From Albidovulum sediminis (GTDB lineage: Bacteria > Pseudomonadota > Alphaproteobacteria > Rhodobacterales > Rhodobacteraceae), in the NCBI RefSeq assembly GCF_025380365.1, contig NZ_JAOCQF010000003.1, positions 1 through 64,000 on the forward strand: a stretch of DNA of 64,000 nt, read 5' to 3'. Shown piece by piece: positions 1 to 18,158 of the stretch; the first letter of the stretch is position 1, and every line of letters begins with the position of its first letter. Under the pieces are notes generated by a model. It saw only the letters and a list, made by a program, of their open reading frames with translations, made no database searches and was not told where the DNA came from. Made by a program: the position numbers and the translations under genes.

Positions 1-428
1 TCGATCAGCTCCTCGTCGTCGACAAGGTCGATCTTGTTCATGTAGACCACCAGCGCCGGAACGCCCACCTGGCGCGCCAGAAGGATGTGTTCCCGCGTCT
101 GCGGCATCGGGCCGTCAGAGGCCGCGCAAACCAGGATCGCGCCGTCCATCTGCGCCGCACCCGTGATCATGTTCTTCACGTAGTCCGCGTGGCCCGGGCA
201 GTCCACGTGCGCATAGTGCCGAGCAGGCGTCTCGTACTCCACGTGCGCCGTCGAGATCGTGATCCCGCGCGCACGCTCTTCCGGCGCCGCGTCGATCTGG
301 TCATAGGCCTTGAATTCGCCAAAATACTTCGTGATCGCCGCCGTCAGCGTCGTCTTCCCGTGGTCAACGTGGCCAATCGTCCCCACGTTCACATGCGGTT
401 TCGTCCGTTCAAACTTTGCCTTTGCCAT
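1..428 (-). CDS. tuf: Elongation factor Tu (3' part beyond window)
   Basis: GTPase that delivers aminoacyl-tRNA to the ribosomal A site. Only the first 142 codons lie in the window, so the GTP-binding domain is nearly complete and domains 2 and 3 are off the edge. The P-loop GHVDHGKTT, the switch region with RGITI, the DCPGHADY G3 motif and the NKIDLVD G4 motif are all readable. The start is the ATG at 428, giving [20 protein letters not shown], preceded by a GGAGG-like site. It is the last gene seen of the str operon (rpsL-rpsG-fusA-tuf), 79 bp after fusA. That spacer can form two short hairpins. Confidence 0.97.
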   Translation of the reverse strand, partial: MAKAKFERTKPHVNVGTIGHVDHGKTTLTAAITKYFGEFKAYDQIDAAPEERARGITISTAHVEYETPARHYAHVDCPGHADYVKNMITGAAQMDGAILVCAASDGPMPQTREHILLARQVGVPALVVYMNKIDLVDDEELI

Positions 429-448
429 CGTGGCCTCCTGTTTCGGGT

Positions 449-501
449 GGCAGGGTGGCCCCTGCCCTACGGGTTATGGGCAGGGCGGGGTTCACCCCGC
501 C
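449..501 (-). other. Two hairpins between fusA and tuf
   Basis: Two perfect 7-bp stems with 4-nt loops sit in the fusA-tuf spacer: GGCGGGG/CCCCGCC at 484-501 and GGCAGGG/CCCTGCC at 449-466. Neither is followed by a T-run on the minus strand, so they look like processing or stability structures rather than terminators. tuf is probably still cotranscribed with fusA. Confidence 0.5.
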
Positions 502-507
502 TTCCCG

Positions 508-2625
<2,118 letters not shown>

Positions 2626-2649
2626 TTTTCTGATCCTCGGCTGGCCGGA

Positions 2650-3120
2650 TTACCAGCGGTAATGGCTGAACGCCTTGTTCGCGTCGGCCATCTTGTGGGT
2701 GTCTTCGCGCTTCTTCACCGCAGTGCCGCGGCCGTTGCAGGCATCGGACAGTTCGGCGGCAAGACGCTCTTCCATCGTGTTCTCGTTGCGGTTCTTCGCG
2801 GCCGTGATCAGCCAGCGGATCGCCAGCGCCTCGCGGCGCTCGGGGCGAACCTCGACAGGAACCTGGTAGGTCGCACCGCCCACACGGCGGGAACGCACCT
2901 CGAGCGAGGGCTTCACGTTGTCGAGCGCTTCGTGGAACGCCTCGACCGGCGGGCGCTTGAGGCGGGTTTCGACCCGGTCGAGCGCGTTGTAGACGATGCG
3001 TTCGGCAACCGATTTCTTGCCGTCGACCATCAGGTTGTTCATGAACTTCGTGATCACCCGGTCGCCGAATTTGGCATCGGGCAGAACTTCGCGCTTCTCA
3101 GCGGCGTGACGACGCGACAT
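2650..3120 (-). CDS. rpsG: 30S ribosomal protein S7
   Basis: Primary 16S rRNA binding protein that nucleates assembly of the 30S head. At 156 aa it matches the bacterial family. The N-terminus [20 protein letters not shown] and the conserved segments VNNLM-like [26 protein letters not shown] and [10 protein letters not shown] are diagnostic. It lies 12 bp after rpsL and 24 bp before fusA, so it is cotranscribed in the str operon. In E. coli S7 is the translational repressor of this operon; no equivalent leader structure was demonstrated here. Confidence 0.98.
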   Translation of the reverse strand: MSRRHAAEKREVLPDAKFGDRVITKFMNNLMVDGKKSVAERIVYNALDRVETRLKRPPVEAFHEALDNVKPSLEVRSRRVGGATYQVPVEVRPERREALAIRWLITAAKNRNENTMEERLAAELSDACNGRGTAVKKREDTHKMADANKAFSHYRW

Positions 3121-3132
3121 GGCGCTCTCTCC

Positions 3133-3504
3133 TTATTTCGGACGCTTCGCGCCGTACTTCGAACGGCGCTGACGACGATCTTTGACGCCCTGGGTATCCA
3201 GAACGCCGCGCAGGATGTGGTAGCGCACACCCGGAAGGTCCTTCACCCGGCCGCCACGGATCAGGACCACGGAGTGTTCCTGAAGGTTGTGCTTTTCGCC
3301 GGGGATGTAGCTGATCACCTCGAAGCCGTTGGTCAGACGGACTTTCGCCACCTTCCGCATCGCCGAGTTCGGCTTCTTCGGGGTCGTTGTGTAGACCCGC
3401 GTGCAGACGCCGCGCTTCTGCGGGCAGCTTTCCAAGTGCTGCGACTTGGACTTTCTTGCGTTGGCTTCCCGGGGCTTCCGGATCAGCTGTTGAATCGTCG
3501 GCAT
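3133..3504 (-). CDS. rpsL: 30S ribosomal protein S12
   Basis: Decoding-centre ribosomal protein of 123 aa, full length. It contains the invariant [16 protein letters not shown] and [13 protein letters not shown] loops; both lysines at which streptomycin-resistance mutations arise are wild type. The start ATG at 3504 is followed by [11 protein letters not shown]. It is the first gene of the str operon, with a strong sigma70-like promoter about 240 bp upstream. Confidence 0.98.
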   Translation of the reverse strand: MPTIQQLIRKPREANARKSKSQHLESCPQKRGVCTRVYTTTPKKPNSAMRKVAKVRLTNGFEVISYIPGEKHNLQEHSVVLIRGGRVKDLPGVRYHILRGVLDTQGVKDRRQRRSKYGAKRPK

Positions 3505-3742
3505 TAATCTCGCCCTATGTTGCGACCCGATCGACGTTCGCCCGTCAGCGACGTTCCCGGGGGCATTTCACCGTTGCCGTGCCCTGCGCGTCCGCAAAAC
3601 ACCAAAACCGCATGCGCCCCCTTTGCGCGGGGACGACGCGGTGGAATTCCAGAGGATCGGGGCCGTTCGATGACCCGGATCGTGACCACTTCAGTTGTTG
3701 ATACCGGCGCGGACAGGGATTCCCGACCGCACAGGTGCGCGC

Positions 3743-3771
3743 CGTATAGGGGGAGTCGCGGGGGTTGTCAA
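3743..3771 (-). promoter_or_regulatory. Promoter of the str operon (rpsL-rpsG-fusA-tuf)
   Basis: Reading the minus strand, a perfect -35 box TTGACA (3766-3771) is separated by exactly 17 bp from a -10 box TATACG (3743-3748). This is the only good promoter seen in the 304-bp gap between the DMT transporter stop and rpsL. It implies a leader of about 230 nt. No ORF or tRNA was seen in the rest of the gap. Confidence 0.65.
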
Positions 3772-3808
3772 CATCGCCCGCCGTCCCGCTTCGGACGTGC
3801 CCCGCCGG

Positions 3809-4723
3809 TCAGGACGGCGTGCGACGGAGAGGATGGGCCGCGGCAATCGGATCGCGCGTGCCTGCCGTGCGCTCCCGGTGGAAGGTGTAAAGACCGGTCG
3901 CGACGATGACGCCCGCGCCGGTCAGGGTCAGCGCGTCGGGGATCTCGGCAAACACGAGCCATCCGAGGATGAGCGCGGCGACCAGCGCGGTGTAGCGGAA
4001 CGGCGCCACGAAGGCGATCTCGCCCACGCGCATGGCCATGACCACGAAGAGGTATCCGGCGATGAGACAGATCGAGGCCATGGCGATCAGCGCCCACTGA
4101 TGCAGCGTGACCGGCTGCCAGCCCGTGAAGGGAACGACCGCGGCACCGGTCAGCGCGACCGAAAGCGCGGCGAGGAAGGCAACCGTGACCGAGGAGACCT
4201 CGGTCGACAGGCGGCGGGTGGCCAGATCGCGTACCACGACGCAGATCACCGATAGGAGTCCCAGGAGCGACCAGACATCGAACCCCGACAGGCCCGGCCG
4301 GACGATCAGCATCACGCCGCCGAACCCCACCGCGATGGCCGTCAGTCGCCGCCACCCGATCGGGGCGCCGAACGCCAGCGCCGCTCCCAGCGTCACCGCC
4401 AGCGGCAGTGCCTGCATGATTGCCGAAAGGTTGGCAAAGGGCATCTTCGTCAGCGCGGTCAGGAAGAACACCGTTCCGAGAATCTCGCCGGCCGTCCGCC
4501 ACCAGAGCGCGGCGCGATCCCCGCGGGCAAAGCGCAGCTTCAGCCCGCCAAGTCGCGGGGCAATGACGACAAGCGCGGCGAGCGTCAGCAGCCCACGCAG
4601 CATGATCGTCTGGTAAAGCGGCAATCCGACCGTGACGGCCTTCATGCAGGCATCGTTCAGCGTGAAGGCACACATTGCCGTGGCCATCATCACCGATCCG
4701 CGCAGGTTGTCCGAAACGCCCAT
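3809..4723 (-). CDS. DMT-family (EamA) transporter
   Basis: Inner-membrane protein of 304 aa with about ten hydrophobic segments arranged as two EamA repeats of five helices each, the layout of drug/metabolite transporters. The first repeat includes the motif SAIMQALPLAVTLGAAL, the second GYLFVVMAMRVGEIAFVAPF. Substrate cannot be read from sequence; relatives include SAM, amino-acid and riboflavin exporters or importers. It sits alone between rpoC and rpsL, two blocks usually adjacent in related genomes, and the rpoC terminator lies just upstream. It therefore probably has its own weak promoter. The stop lies 38 bp before the str promoter. Confidence 0.85.
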   Translation of the reverse strand: MGVSDNLRGSVMMATAMCAFTLNDACMKAVTVGLPLYQTIMLRGLLTLAALVVIAPRLGGLKLRFARGDRAALWWRTAGEILGTVFFLTALTKMPFANLSAIMQALPLAVTLGAALAFGAPIGWRRLTAIAVGFGGVMLIVRPGLSGFDVWSLLGLLSVICVVVRDLATRRLSTEVSSVTVAFLAALSVALTGAAVVPFTGWQPVTLHQWALIAMASICLIAGYLFVVMAMRVGEIAFVAPFRYTALVAALILGWLVFAEIPDALTLTGAGVIVATGLYTFHRERTAGTRDPIAAAHPLRRTPS

Positions 4724-4826
4724 GCGCGACGGGTATCAGTGCGCCAAATCCTCCGCCAGAGCCTTTGCGCCGTCGCCCGCAAATTCCCGCAAGCGCACCT
4801 GCATGGCAGTGGATGGGATGAAAGCG

Positions 4827-4857
4827 GAACGGCCCCGGGGGTGCCGGGGCCGTTCCT
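4827..4857 (-). terminator. Terminator after rpoC
   Basis: A perfect 13-bp stem, GGAACGGCCCCGG paired with CCGGGGCCGTTCC, with a 5-nt loop begins 17 bp past the rpoC stop. On the minus strand it is followed by GCTTTCATCC, a weak U tract. It is the likely end of the rpoBC transcript. Confidence 0.7.
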
Positions 4858-4873
4858 GAATCTGTTCAGTCCG

Positions 4874-9118
<4,245 letters not shown>

Positions 9119-9148
9119 TTCCAAATCCTTGAAAGGGGGCGTCGGGGT

Positions 9149-9176
9149 GCGGGACGGGTGTTGAGACCCATCCCGC
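9149..9176 (-). other. Hairpin in the rpoB-rpoC spacer
   Basis: An 11-bp stem, GCGGGACGGGT at 9149-9159 pairing with ACCCATCCCGC at 9166-9176 (one G-U wobble in the RNA), with a 6-nt loop. No T-run follows, so it is not an obvious terminator. It may protect or mark processing of the rpoBC message. Confidence 0.5.
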
Positions 9177-9191
9177 GGTGTGGAGTGGAGC

Positions 9192-13328
<4,137 letters not shown>

Positions 13329-13449
13329 GCTCGTCGTCACCTTTCGTCTCTTCGCGCGGGTCGCGTCGCGTCGGGGTCACGCGTGCGTCCGCTTGCGAGT
13401 AGGGGGTCGGTTCCATTCATGCCTGCCGTCCCACCGGCGGGCTCCCGAA

Positions 13450-13536
13450 CCGAACCCGGCCTGGGAAGGGACAGCTTCGTGCCGATGCCCCTTCCAAGAC
13501 GGGTTCGGCTGGGCCCGGCTTTCGCCGGACCCAGCC
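13450..13536 (-). promoter_or_regulatory. Structured rplL-rpoB spacer with two stacked hairpins
   Basis: Hairpin A is a 13-bp stem at 13507-13519/13524-13536 closed by a GAAA tetraloop when read on the minus strand. Hairpin B pairs CCGAACCCG (13450-13458) with CGGGTTCGG (13500-13508), and inside it GGAAGGG (13464-13470) with CCCTTCC (13489-13495). The outer arms touch at 13507-13508, so the structures adjoin or compete. Neither is followed by a U tract. In E. coli the same spacer carries an attenuator and an RNase III site; an equivalent role here is inference. Confidence 0.55.
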
Positions 13537-13573
13537 TGATATTCTGGGGGAGCCTGAGTGGCCCCCGACCGGA

Positions 13574-13951
13574 TTACTTGAGCTCGACCTTCGCGCCAGC
13601 GGCTTCGAGCTTCTTCTTGATTTCCTCGGCTTCGGCCTTCGGCGCGGCTTCCTTCACCTTGCCGCCGGCTTCCACGAGGTCCTTGGCTTCCTTCAGGCCA
13701 AGGCCGGTGATCGCGCGGACTTCCTTGATCACGTTGATCTTGTTCGCGCCGGCATCAACCAGAACGACGTCGAAGTCGGTCTTTTCTTCCGCGGCTTCGG
13801 CAGCAGCGCCCGCAGCGGGGCCAGCCATCATGACGGCGCCGCCGGCGGCGGGCTCGATGCCGTATTCGTCCTTGAGGATTTGCTTCAGTTCCTGGGCCTG
13901 GAGCAGCGTGAGGTTCACGATCTCTTCGGCGAGTTTTTTCAGATCAGCCAT
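13574..13951 (-). CDS. rplL: 50S ribosomal protein L7/L12
   Basis: Stalk protein that recruits translational GTPases, 125 aa. It has an N-terminal dimerisation helix ([20 protein letters not shown]), an alanine/glycine-rich hinge around residues 37-55 and the conserved C-terminal domain with [19 protein letters not shown]. The start is set at the ATG at 13951 because MADLKK is the family N-terminus; an ATG three codons upstream would add MRE. It lies 67 bp after rplJ. Confidence 0.97.
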   Translation of the reverse strand: MADLKKLAEEIVNLTLLQAQELKQILKDEYGIEPAAGGAVMMAGPAAGAAAEAAEEKTDFDVVLVDAGANKINVIKEVRAITGLGLKEAKDLVEAGGKVKEAAPKAEAEEIKKKLEAAGAKVELK

Positions 13952-14018
13952 TTCTCTCATCCGTTCATAAGTTGGGTTCCAACGTCAGGGCAAGCGACCC
14001 CACGAAGGCACTGATTGC

Positions 14019-14534
14019 TCACGCGGCTTCCCGCTCTTCGAGAGTGGAAAGGATGCCCGCGATGTTCGAAGCAGGTGCGCCAATGGCCCCGGCGATGTTC
14101 GAAGCAGGCGCGCCGATGCAGGACACGATCTGAGCGATCAGCTCTTCACGCGACGGCATCGAGGCGACGGCTTTCACACCGGCCGGATCCAGGGCCGTGT
14201 TGCCCATCGCGCCACCAAGGATCACGAACTTGTCGTTCTTCTTGGCATAGGCGTCCGCGACCTTGGCTGCAGCCACAGGGTCTTCGGAGTAGGCGAGCAC
14301 GGTCATGCCCGTCAGGAGAGAGCCGATGCTTGCGCAGGGCTTGTCCTCAAGGGCGATCTTGGCGAGCCTGTTCTTGGCGACGCGGACGGACCCGCCGGCG
14401 GAACGCATGTCCGCACGAAGATCCTGCATCTGAGCAACCGTCATGCCTTCGTAGTGGGCAACCACCACGACGCCAGAGCTTTCGAAGATCTGGCCGAGTT
14501 CCTCGACCACTTTCTCTTTCTGGGCTCTATCCAC
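14019..14534 (-). CDS. rplJ: 50S ribosomal protein L10
   Basis: Base of the L7/L12 stalk, 171 aa, starting at GTG (14534) with GGAG 7 nt upstream. The N-terminal domain binds 23S rRNA with L11. The C-terminal helix binds L12 dimers. In that tail the 11-residue unit [11 protein letters not shown] is followed directly by [11 protein letters not shown], a 33-bp tandem duplication visible in DNA at 14059-14085 and 14092-14118. This makes the tail about nine residues longer than in E. coli. Each segment of this helix in L10 proteins docks one L12 dimer, so three dimers per ribosome is a reasonable inference. Confidence 0.96.
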   Translation of the reverse strand: MDRAQKEKVVEELGQIFESSGVVVVAHYEGMTVAQMQDLRADMRSAGGSVRVAKNRLAKIALEDKPCASIGSLLTGMTVLAYSEDPVAAAKVADAYAKKNDKFVILGGAMGNTALDPAGVKAVASMPSREELIAQIVSCIGAPASNIAGAIGAPASNIAGILSTLEEREAA

Positions 14535-14961
14535 GGTTTAACTCCAAGATTGGGGGTTTCCCCCCGGCTCACTTGTGTCCCGGACTGGGGTCCGGAACGT
14601 TCGGGTCCGTGATGGTCCCGAGGCCAGATCGCCCGAGGTAGCCCCCGGAAACTGTCTCGTTTCCCATCTCAGGAAGGATTTATGGGGTCGCCCCCGCCCT
14701 CCGTCTCGGACAGAATCCGACCACAGATCGACGAATCGACCTGCAAGCCGGAGCCCCCCACCTAGTCCGGTTTCGTCCGGTTGCCAAGTGAGGAAGCCAC
14801 TTCACGCCGCAAGAACTGGGAAATGCCGAGCGATCGGCCCATCGGCGCCAAGCGGAAAGCCGAATTCTTTTGACAAGGTCACACCCGCCGCTCCACCGAT
14901 GGCCAAAGCCCGACCGCTCAAGAAACAAGCCGTTGAAGGTCGGGCATCTCGCCGGATCACA
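14535..14961 (-). promoter_or_regulatory. rplJ leader region (probable L10-L12 autoregulatory leader)
   Basis: This 427-bp gap between the glycosyltransferase stop and rplJ holds no credible ORF. Just upstream of the rplJ RBS the minus strand can form GGGGG-AAA-CCCCC (about 14550-14562), and further upstream GGACC-rich arms (14581-14612) can pair. L10(L12)n binds such a leader to repress translation in E. coli. The intrinsic terminator of rplKA at 16314-16346 means rplJL needs its own promoter. A weak candidate, TTGGCA-17-TAGGTG, lies near 14761-14790. Boxes and folding are inference. Confidence 0.4.
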
Positions 14962-16116
14962 TCACGCCACATCGCTGAACCGGAAGTCCACAAACTCATA
15001 GCCCGCGCCAATCCGGATCGCGGCCTCATCAAGTTGCGACTGTATTTCTTCGCTGCTTGGAAAATGCAGTTCAGAAGTGGTGTCAAGAAAACCACCGGCG
15101 ACAAGACCTTGGTAAACCTTCTCAAAATCCAGGACAGCGATGTGCGGGCTGGCCTTTGCAGTCTCAACCGGACGCCATTCTCCGTTTATGCAGTCGATAT
15201 CGGTCGGGGCGGTTCCCGTAGCCGCCTCGAACTGCCCTGCAAAGTCAACCCCATCGAGGTTCTGGCTCTTTGCGAAGCGTCGCCTGATGATGGCAATCTT
15301 CGCGTCCGTCGGGCAGACAGAAGGAATAAGATGGAAGGGAGTCCCATCCAATCCTACGATAGCATCTGCCGTCTGGTATTTTGCGATTTGTTCAGACAAA
15401 GGGAGCTTCTCGGGCGCGACGACCTCGTATCCCGCAGCGGCAAAGGTGCGGTCGATCGCCGCCTCACCCACAATCCCTCGTCGTTGCACTTGAAGCTGGG
15501 AGCGAGTGATATAGAGTTTCGTACGGGCCTTCTTGCCAAGTTCTTCGTCCGACAACGAGAGTCGTTGACGCATAAATCGATGATAATAGGACGATCCACG
15601 GGCCAATTTGTAAGAGCCAATGCCTTTTTCAGCCAATATGAGCCGATCAACCTGGGTTGGCTGTCGAACTGTGAATATCGGCAAATGAATACCCAAACTT
15701 CTAAGGATCTCCGCAACCGCCGCCTCATTTCTATCTTCGACTTGGCGGGGTGAGGCCGTAATCCTGAAAGAAACTATCCCGTCGATCTGCCCTTCCAACT
15801 GGGACAGCGGCCAAAGCGAAGAGATCGTCCCCACCAGACAATGTCCAAGATGAGCGGAGAGGTATCCGGCAAGAATATAGGTCCCGCGCAGCCGTTCGCG
15901 CGGTCCATTCAGGCTTCTGGCCGCGTATTCGTTTTGTGGCAGATCACACAGGTTGATGTGCCGGAAGATAAGCCTGCCTGTCTTTGGGTCCGTGACATGA
16001 CAGATCTGTTGATCCCGATCATCGCCCCATGGAACAAGTAAAGCGTCTTCACAAGATACAATCTGCCCTTTGTAGCCAATCGCCAGATCCATGTCCGTGG
16101 GCGCGGGAAACTGCAT
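14962..16116 (-). CDS. Glycosyltransferase, family 61-like (DUF563)
   Basis: Protein of about 384 aa. It reads as a GT61/DUF563-type glycosyltransferase: an EDALLVPW opening, RLRGTYILAGYLSAHLGHC, and near the C-terminus DAIVGLDGTPFHLIPSVCP, matching the GxDG/H motif pattern of that family. Some members modify surface polysaccharides in related bacteria; the acceptor is unknown. The gene is markedly AT-richer than its neighbours and breaks the rplKA-rplJL block, which suggests horizontal acquisition. The start is uncertain: ATG 16116 has a GAG-type site and is preferred, ATG 16200 and TTG 16224 are in frame, and a different frame at 16065-16210 looks more protein-like than the extension. Confidence 0.6.
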   Translation of the reverse strand: MQFPAPTDMDLAIGYKGQIVSCEDALLVPWGDDRDQQICHVTDPKTGRLIFRHINLCDLPQNEYAARSLNGPRERLRGTYILAGYLSAHLGHCLVGTISSLWPLSQLEGQIDGIVSFRITASPRQVEDRNEAAVAEILRSLGIHLPIFTVRQPTQVDRLILAEKGIGSYKLARGSSYYHRFMRQRLSLSDEELGKKARTKLYITRSQLQVQRRGIVGEAAIDRTFAAAGYEVVAPEKLPLSEQIAKYQTADAIVGLDGTPFHLIPSVCPTDAKIAIIRRRFAKSQNLDGVDFAGQFEAATGTAPTDIDCINGEWRPVETAKASPHIAVLDFEKVYQGLVAGGFLDTTSELHFPSSEEIQSQLDEAAIRIGAGYEFVDFRFSDVA

Positions 16117-16313
16117 CAACAAACTCGGTCCAAGCTGCACTTGTCTGCTGGTACATGACCAACGCGATCGTTTCAAGATACTTGGGGTTGACCTGCTCAT
16201 CACCGGCCGGTCACGACCGACCAAGTTGTCTGAATTGAATTTTTCTTCCTTAATGGCCTGAACAAGAAGAGTTGAACTATGGCAAGACTAGAGACAAAGA
16301 AGCGGTCTAAGCG

Positions 16314-16346
16314 AAAAAAATCCGCCGCAAATTTCTTCGCGGCGGA
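16314..16346 (-). terminator. Intrinsic terminator of rplK-rplA
   Basis: Textbook Rho-independent terminator on the minus strand: TCCGCCGC (16339-16346) and GCGGCGGA (16321-16328) form an 8-bp stem with a 10-nt loop, followed by seven to eight T residues. It starts 24 bp past the rplA stop and separates rplKA from the glycosyltransferase and rplJL. Confidence 0.9.
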
Positions 16347-16369
16347 GAATATCGCAACTGCGCCGGAAA

Positions 16370-17071
16370 TTAGCCGTGCGCAGACGCAGACGCCACGTCG
16401 ACCGAGACGCCAGGCCCCATGGTCGAGGAGAGCGACACCTTCTTGAGGTAGGCGCCCTTGGCGCCCGATGGCTTCGCCTTCGACACTGCATCGACGAAGG
16501 CGCGGACGTTCTCGGCCAGCTTCGCCTCGTCGAACGACACCTTGCCGACGCCCGCGTGGATCACGCCGGCCTTCTCGACCTTGAACTGGACCTCGCCGCC
16601 CTTCGCCGCTTCGACGGCCGCTTTCACGTCCATCGTCACGGTGCCGACCTTCGGGTTCGGCATCAGGTTCCGGGGCCCGAGGATCTTGCCGAGGCGACCG
16701 ACGAGCGGCATCATGTCCGGCGTCGCGATGCAACGGTCGAACTCGATCTTGCCCGACTGGATCGTCTCCATCAGGTCTTCGGCGCCGACGATGTCGGCCC
16801 CGGCAGCCTTGGCCTCGTCGGCCTTGGCGGCACGGGCAAAGACCGCGACGCGCACGGTCTTGCCGGTCCCGTTCGGCAGCGTCACGACGCCGCGGACCAT
16901 CTGGTCGGCGTGGCGCGGATCGACGCCGAGGTTCATGGCGATCTCCACCGTCTCGTCGAATTTCGCCGAGGCGGCACCCTTGATGAGCTTGACGGCGTCC
17001 TCGACCGTGAGGTTCGACTTGCCATCGAAGGCGGCGCGGGCTGCCCGGCTGCGTTTACCGATCTTGGCCAT
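16370..17071 (-). CDS. rplA: 50S ribosomal protein L1
   Basis: L1-stalk ribosomal protein of 233 aa, full length, which binds 23S rRNA and assists E-site tRNA release. Conserved segments include [27 protein letters not shown] and [19 protein letters not shown]. It starts 3 bp after the rplK stop, so the two are translationally coupled. L1 is the autogenous repressor of rplKA in many bacteria, and a candidate leader hairpin sits before rplK. The operon ends at a strong intrinsic terminator. Confidence 0.98.
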   Translation of the reverse strand: MAKIGKRSRAARAAFDGKSNLTVEDAVKLIKGAASAKFDETVEIAMNLGVDPRHADQMVRGVVTLPNGTGKTVRVAVFARAAKADEAKAAGADIVGAEDLMETIQSGKIEFDRCIATPDMMPLVGRLGKILGPRNLMPNPKVGTVTMDVKAAVEAAKGGEVQFKVEKAGVIHAGVGKVSFDEAKLAENVRAFVDAVSKAKPSGAKGAYLKKVSLSSTMGPGVSVDVASASAHG

Positions 17072-17074
17072 GGC

Positions 17075-17527
17075 TTATCCCTTCACCTCGATGCCGCAGG
17101 ACTTCGCCGAGCCGAGGATGATCTGCATCGCGGCTTCGACGTCGTTGGCGGACAGGTCCTTCATCTTGGCTTCGGCGATCTGGCGCACCTGGGCGACCGT
17201 CACCGTGCCCGCGACTTCGCGGCCCGGCTTCGTCGAACCCTTCGCGCGGTTGCGCTTGCCCACCGGCTTCAGGCCCGCCGCCTTCTTCAGGAAGAAGGAC
17301 GCCGGCGGCGTCTTCATCTCGAAGGTGAAGGACTTGTCGGCGTAGTAGGTGATGACGACCGGAACGGGCGAACCGGGCTCCATCTCCTGGGTCTTCGCGT
17401 TGAAGGCCTTGCAGAATTCCATGATGTTGATCCCGCGCTGACCGAGCGCCGGACCGATGGGGGGAGAGGGGTTGGCCTGTCCCGCCTTCACTTGCAGCTT
17501 GAGGCTGCCCATTACCTTCTTGGCCAT
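17075..17527 (-). CDS. rplK: 50S ribosomal protein L11
   Basis: GTPase-centre protein of 150 aa that binds the thiostrepton loop of 23S rRNA and is needed for RelA activation. The N-terminal motif [16 protein letters not shown] and the C-terminal [12 protein letters not shown] and SAKSCGIEV regions are diagnostic. A few residues (HGS-like insert region GREVAGTV) make it slightly longer than the E. coli protein. The start ATG at 17527 has AAAAGGAG 8 nt upstream. It lies 97 bp after nusG across an inverted repeat. Confidence 0.98.
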   Translation of the reverse strand: MAKKVMGSLKLQVKAGQANPSPPIGPALGQRGINIMEFCKAFNAKTQEMEPGSPVPVVITYYADKSFTFEMKTPPASFFLKKAAGLKPVGKRNRAKGSTKPGREVAGTVTVAQVRQIAEAKMKDLSANDVEAAMQIILGSAKSCGIEVKG

Positions 17528-17551
17528 CTGGCCTGCTCCTTTTCACATACG

Positions 17552-17572
17552 CTTTCCGAACCATTCGGAAAG
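17552..17572 (-). promoter_or_regulatory. Inverted repeat in the rplK leader
   Basis: CTTTCCGAA (17552-17560) and TTCGGAAAG (17564-17572) form a perfect 9-bp hairpin with a 3-nt loop, 13 nt upstream of the rplK Shine-Dalgarno sequence. There is no following T-run on the minus strand. The position fits a translational control element, for example an L1 target, but L1 consensus features were not verified. Confidence 0.45.
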
Positions 17573-17624
17573 GCTGCTTAGTGGTCCGGCCGCGGATCGC
17601 GCCGCAGCCTCCCACGGGTTCACG

Positions 17625-18158
17625 TCAGGCGACTTTCTGCACCTGGGTGAATTCCAGCTCGACCGGCGTCGGCCGGCCGAAGATCGAGACCGTCACCTTC
17701 AGACGGTTCGAATGTTCGTCCACTTCCTCGACCATGCCCGAGAAGCCGTCGAAGGGTCCGTCGGTCACCTTCACCTGCTCGCCGATCTCGAAGCGGATCA
17801 GGTTGCGCGGCTGGGCCTCGCCCTCTTCGGCGCGCTTGAGGATGCCGTTCACCTCGGCGTCGCGCATCGGCATCGGCTTGCCCTGGGGGCCAAGGAAACC
17901 CGTCACCCGGTTGATCGAGGTGATGAGGTGATAGCCGCGGTCGGTCATGTCCATGTGCACAAGCACGTAGCCCGGCATGAAGCGGCGCTCGGAGGTGACT
18001 TTCTTGCCGCGGCGGATCTCGATGACTTCTTCAGTCGGAACGAGAACCTCGTCGATCTCGCCCTCAAGGCCCTTCTCGGCCACGGCGTGCCTGATCTGCT
18101 CGGCGACCTTCTTCTCGAAGTTCGAGAGAACGCTCACCGAATACCACCGCTTCGCCAT
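17625..18158 (-). CDS. nusG: Transcription termination/antitermination protein NusG
   Basis: NusG, 177 aa, binds RNA polymerase beta' through its NGN domain and Rho or S10 through its KOW domain. The NGN domain begins MAKRWYSVSVLSNFEKKVAE and contains RFMPGYVLVHMDM. The KOW domain carries VKVTDGPFDGFSGMVEEVDE. The N-terminus lacks any fusion. It follows secE by 180 bp, an unusually wide gap that contains a possible 21-codon leader ORF (18164-18229) ending 5 nt before nusG. Confidence 0.98.
   Translation of the reverse strand: MAKRWYSVSVLSNFEKKVAEQIRHAVAEKGLEGEIDEVLVPTEEVIEIRRGKKVTSERRFMPGYVLVHMDMTDRGYHLITSINRVTGFLGPQGKPMPMRDAEVNGILKRAEEGEAQPRNLIRFEIGEQVKVTDGPFDGFSGMVEEVDEHSNRLKVTVSIFGRPTPVELEFTQVQKVA

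Noticed and set aside
17552-17572. The rplK-leader hairpin as a nusG terminator.
   Set aside because: No T-run follows on the minus strand (the next bases are GCGTATGTG), so termination is unlikely.
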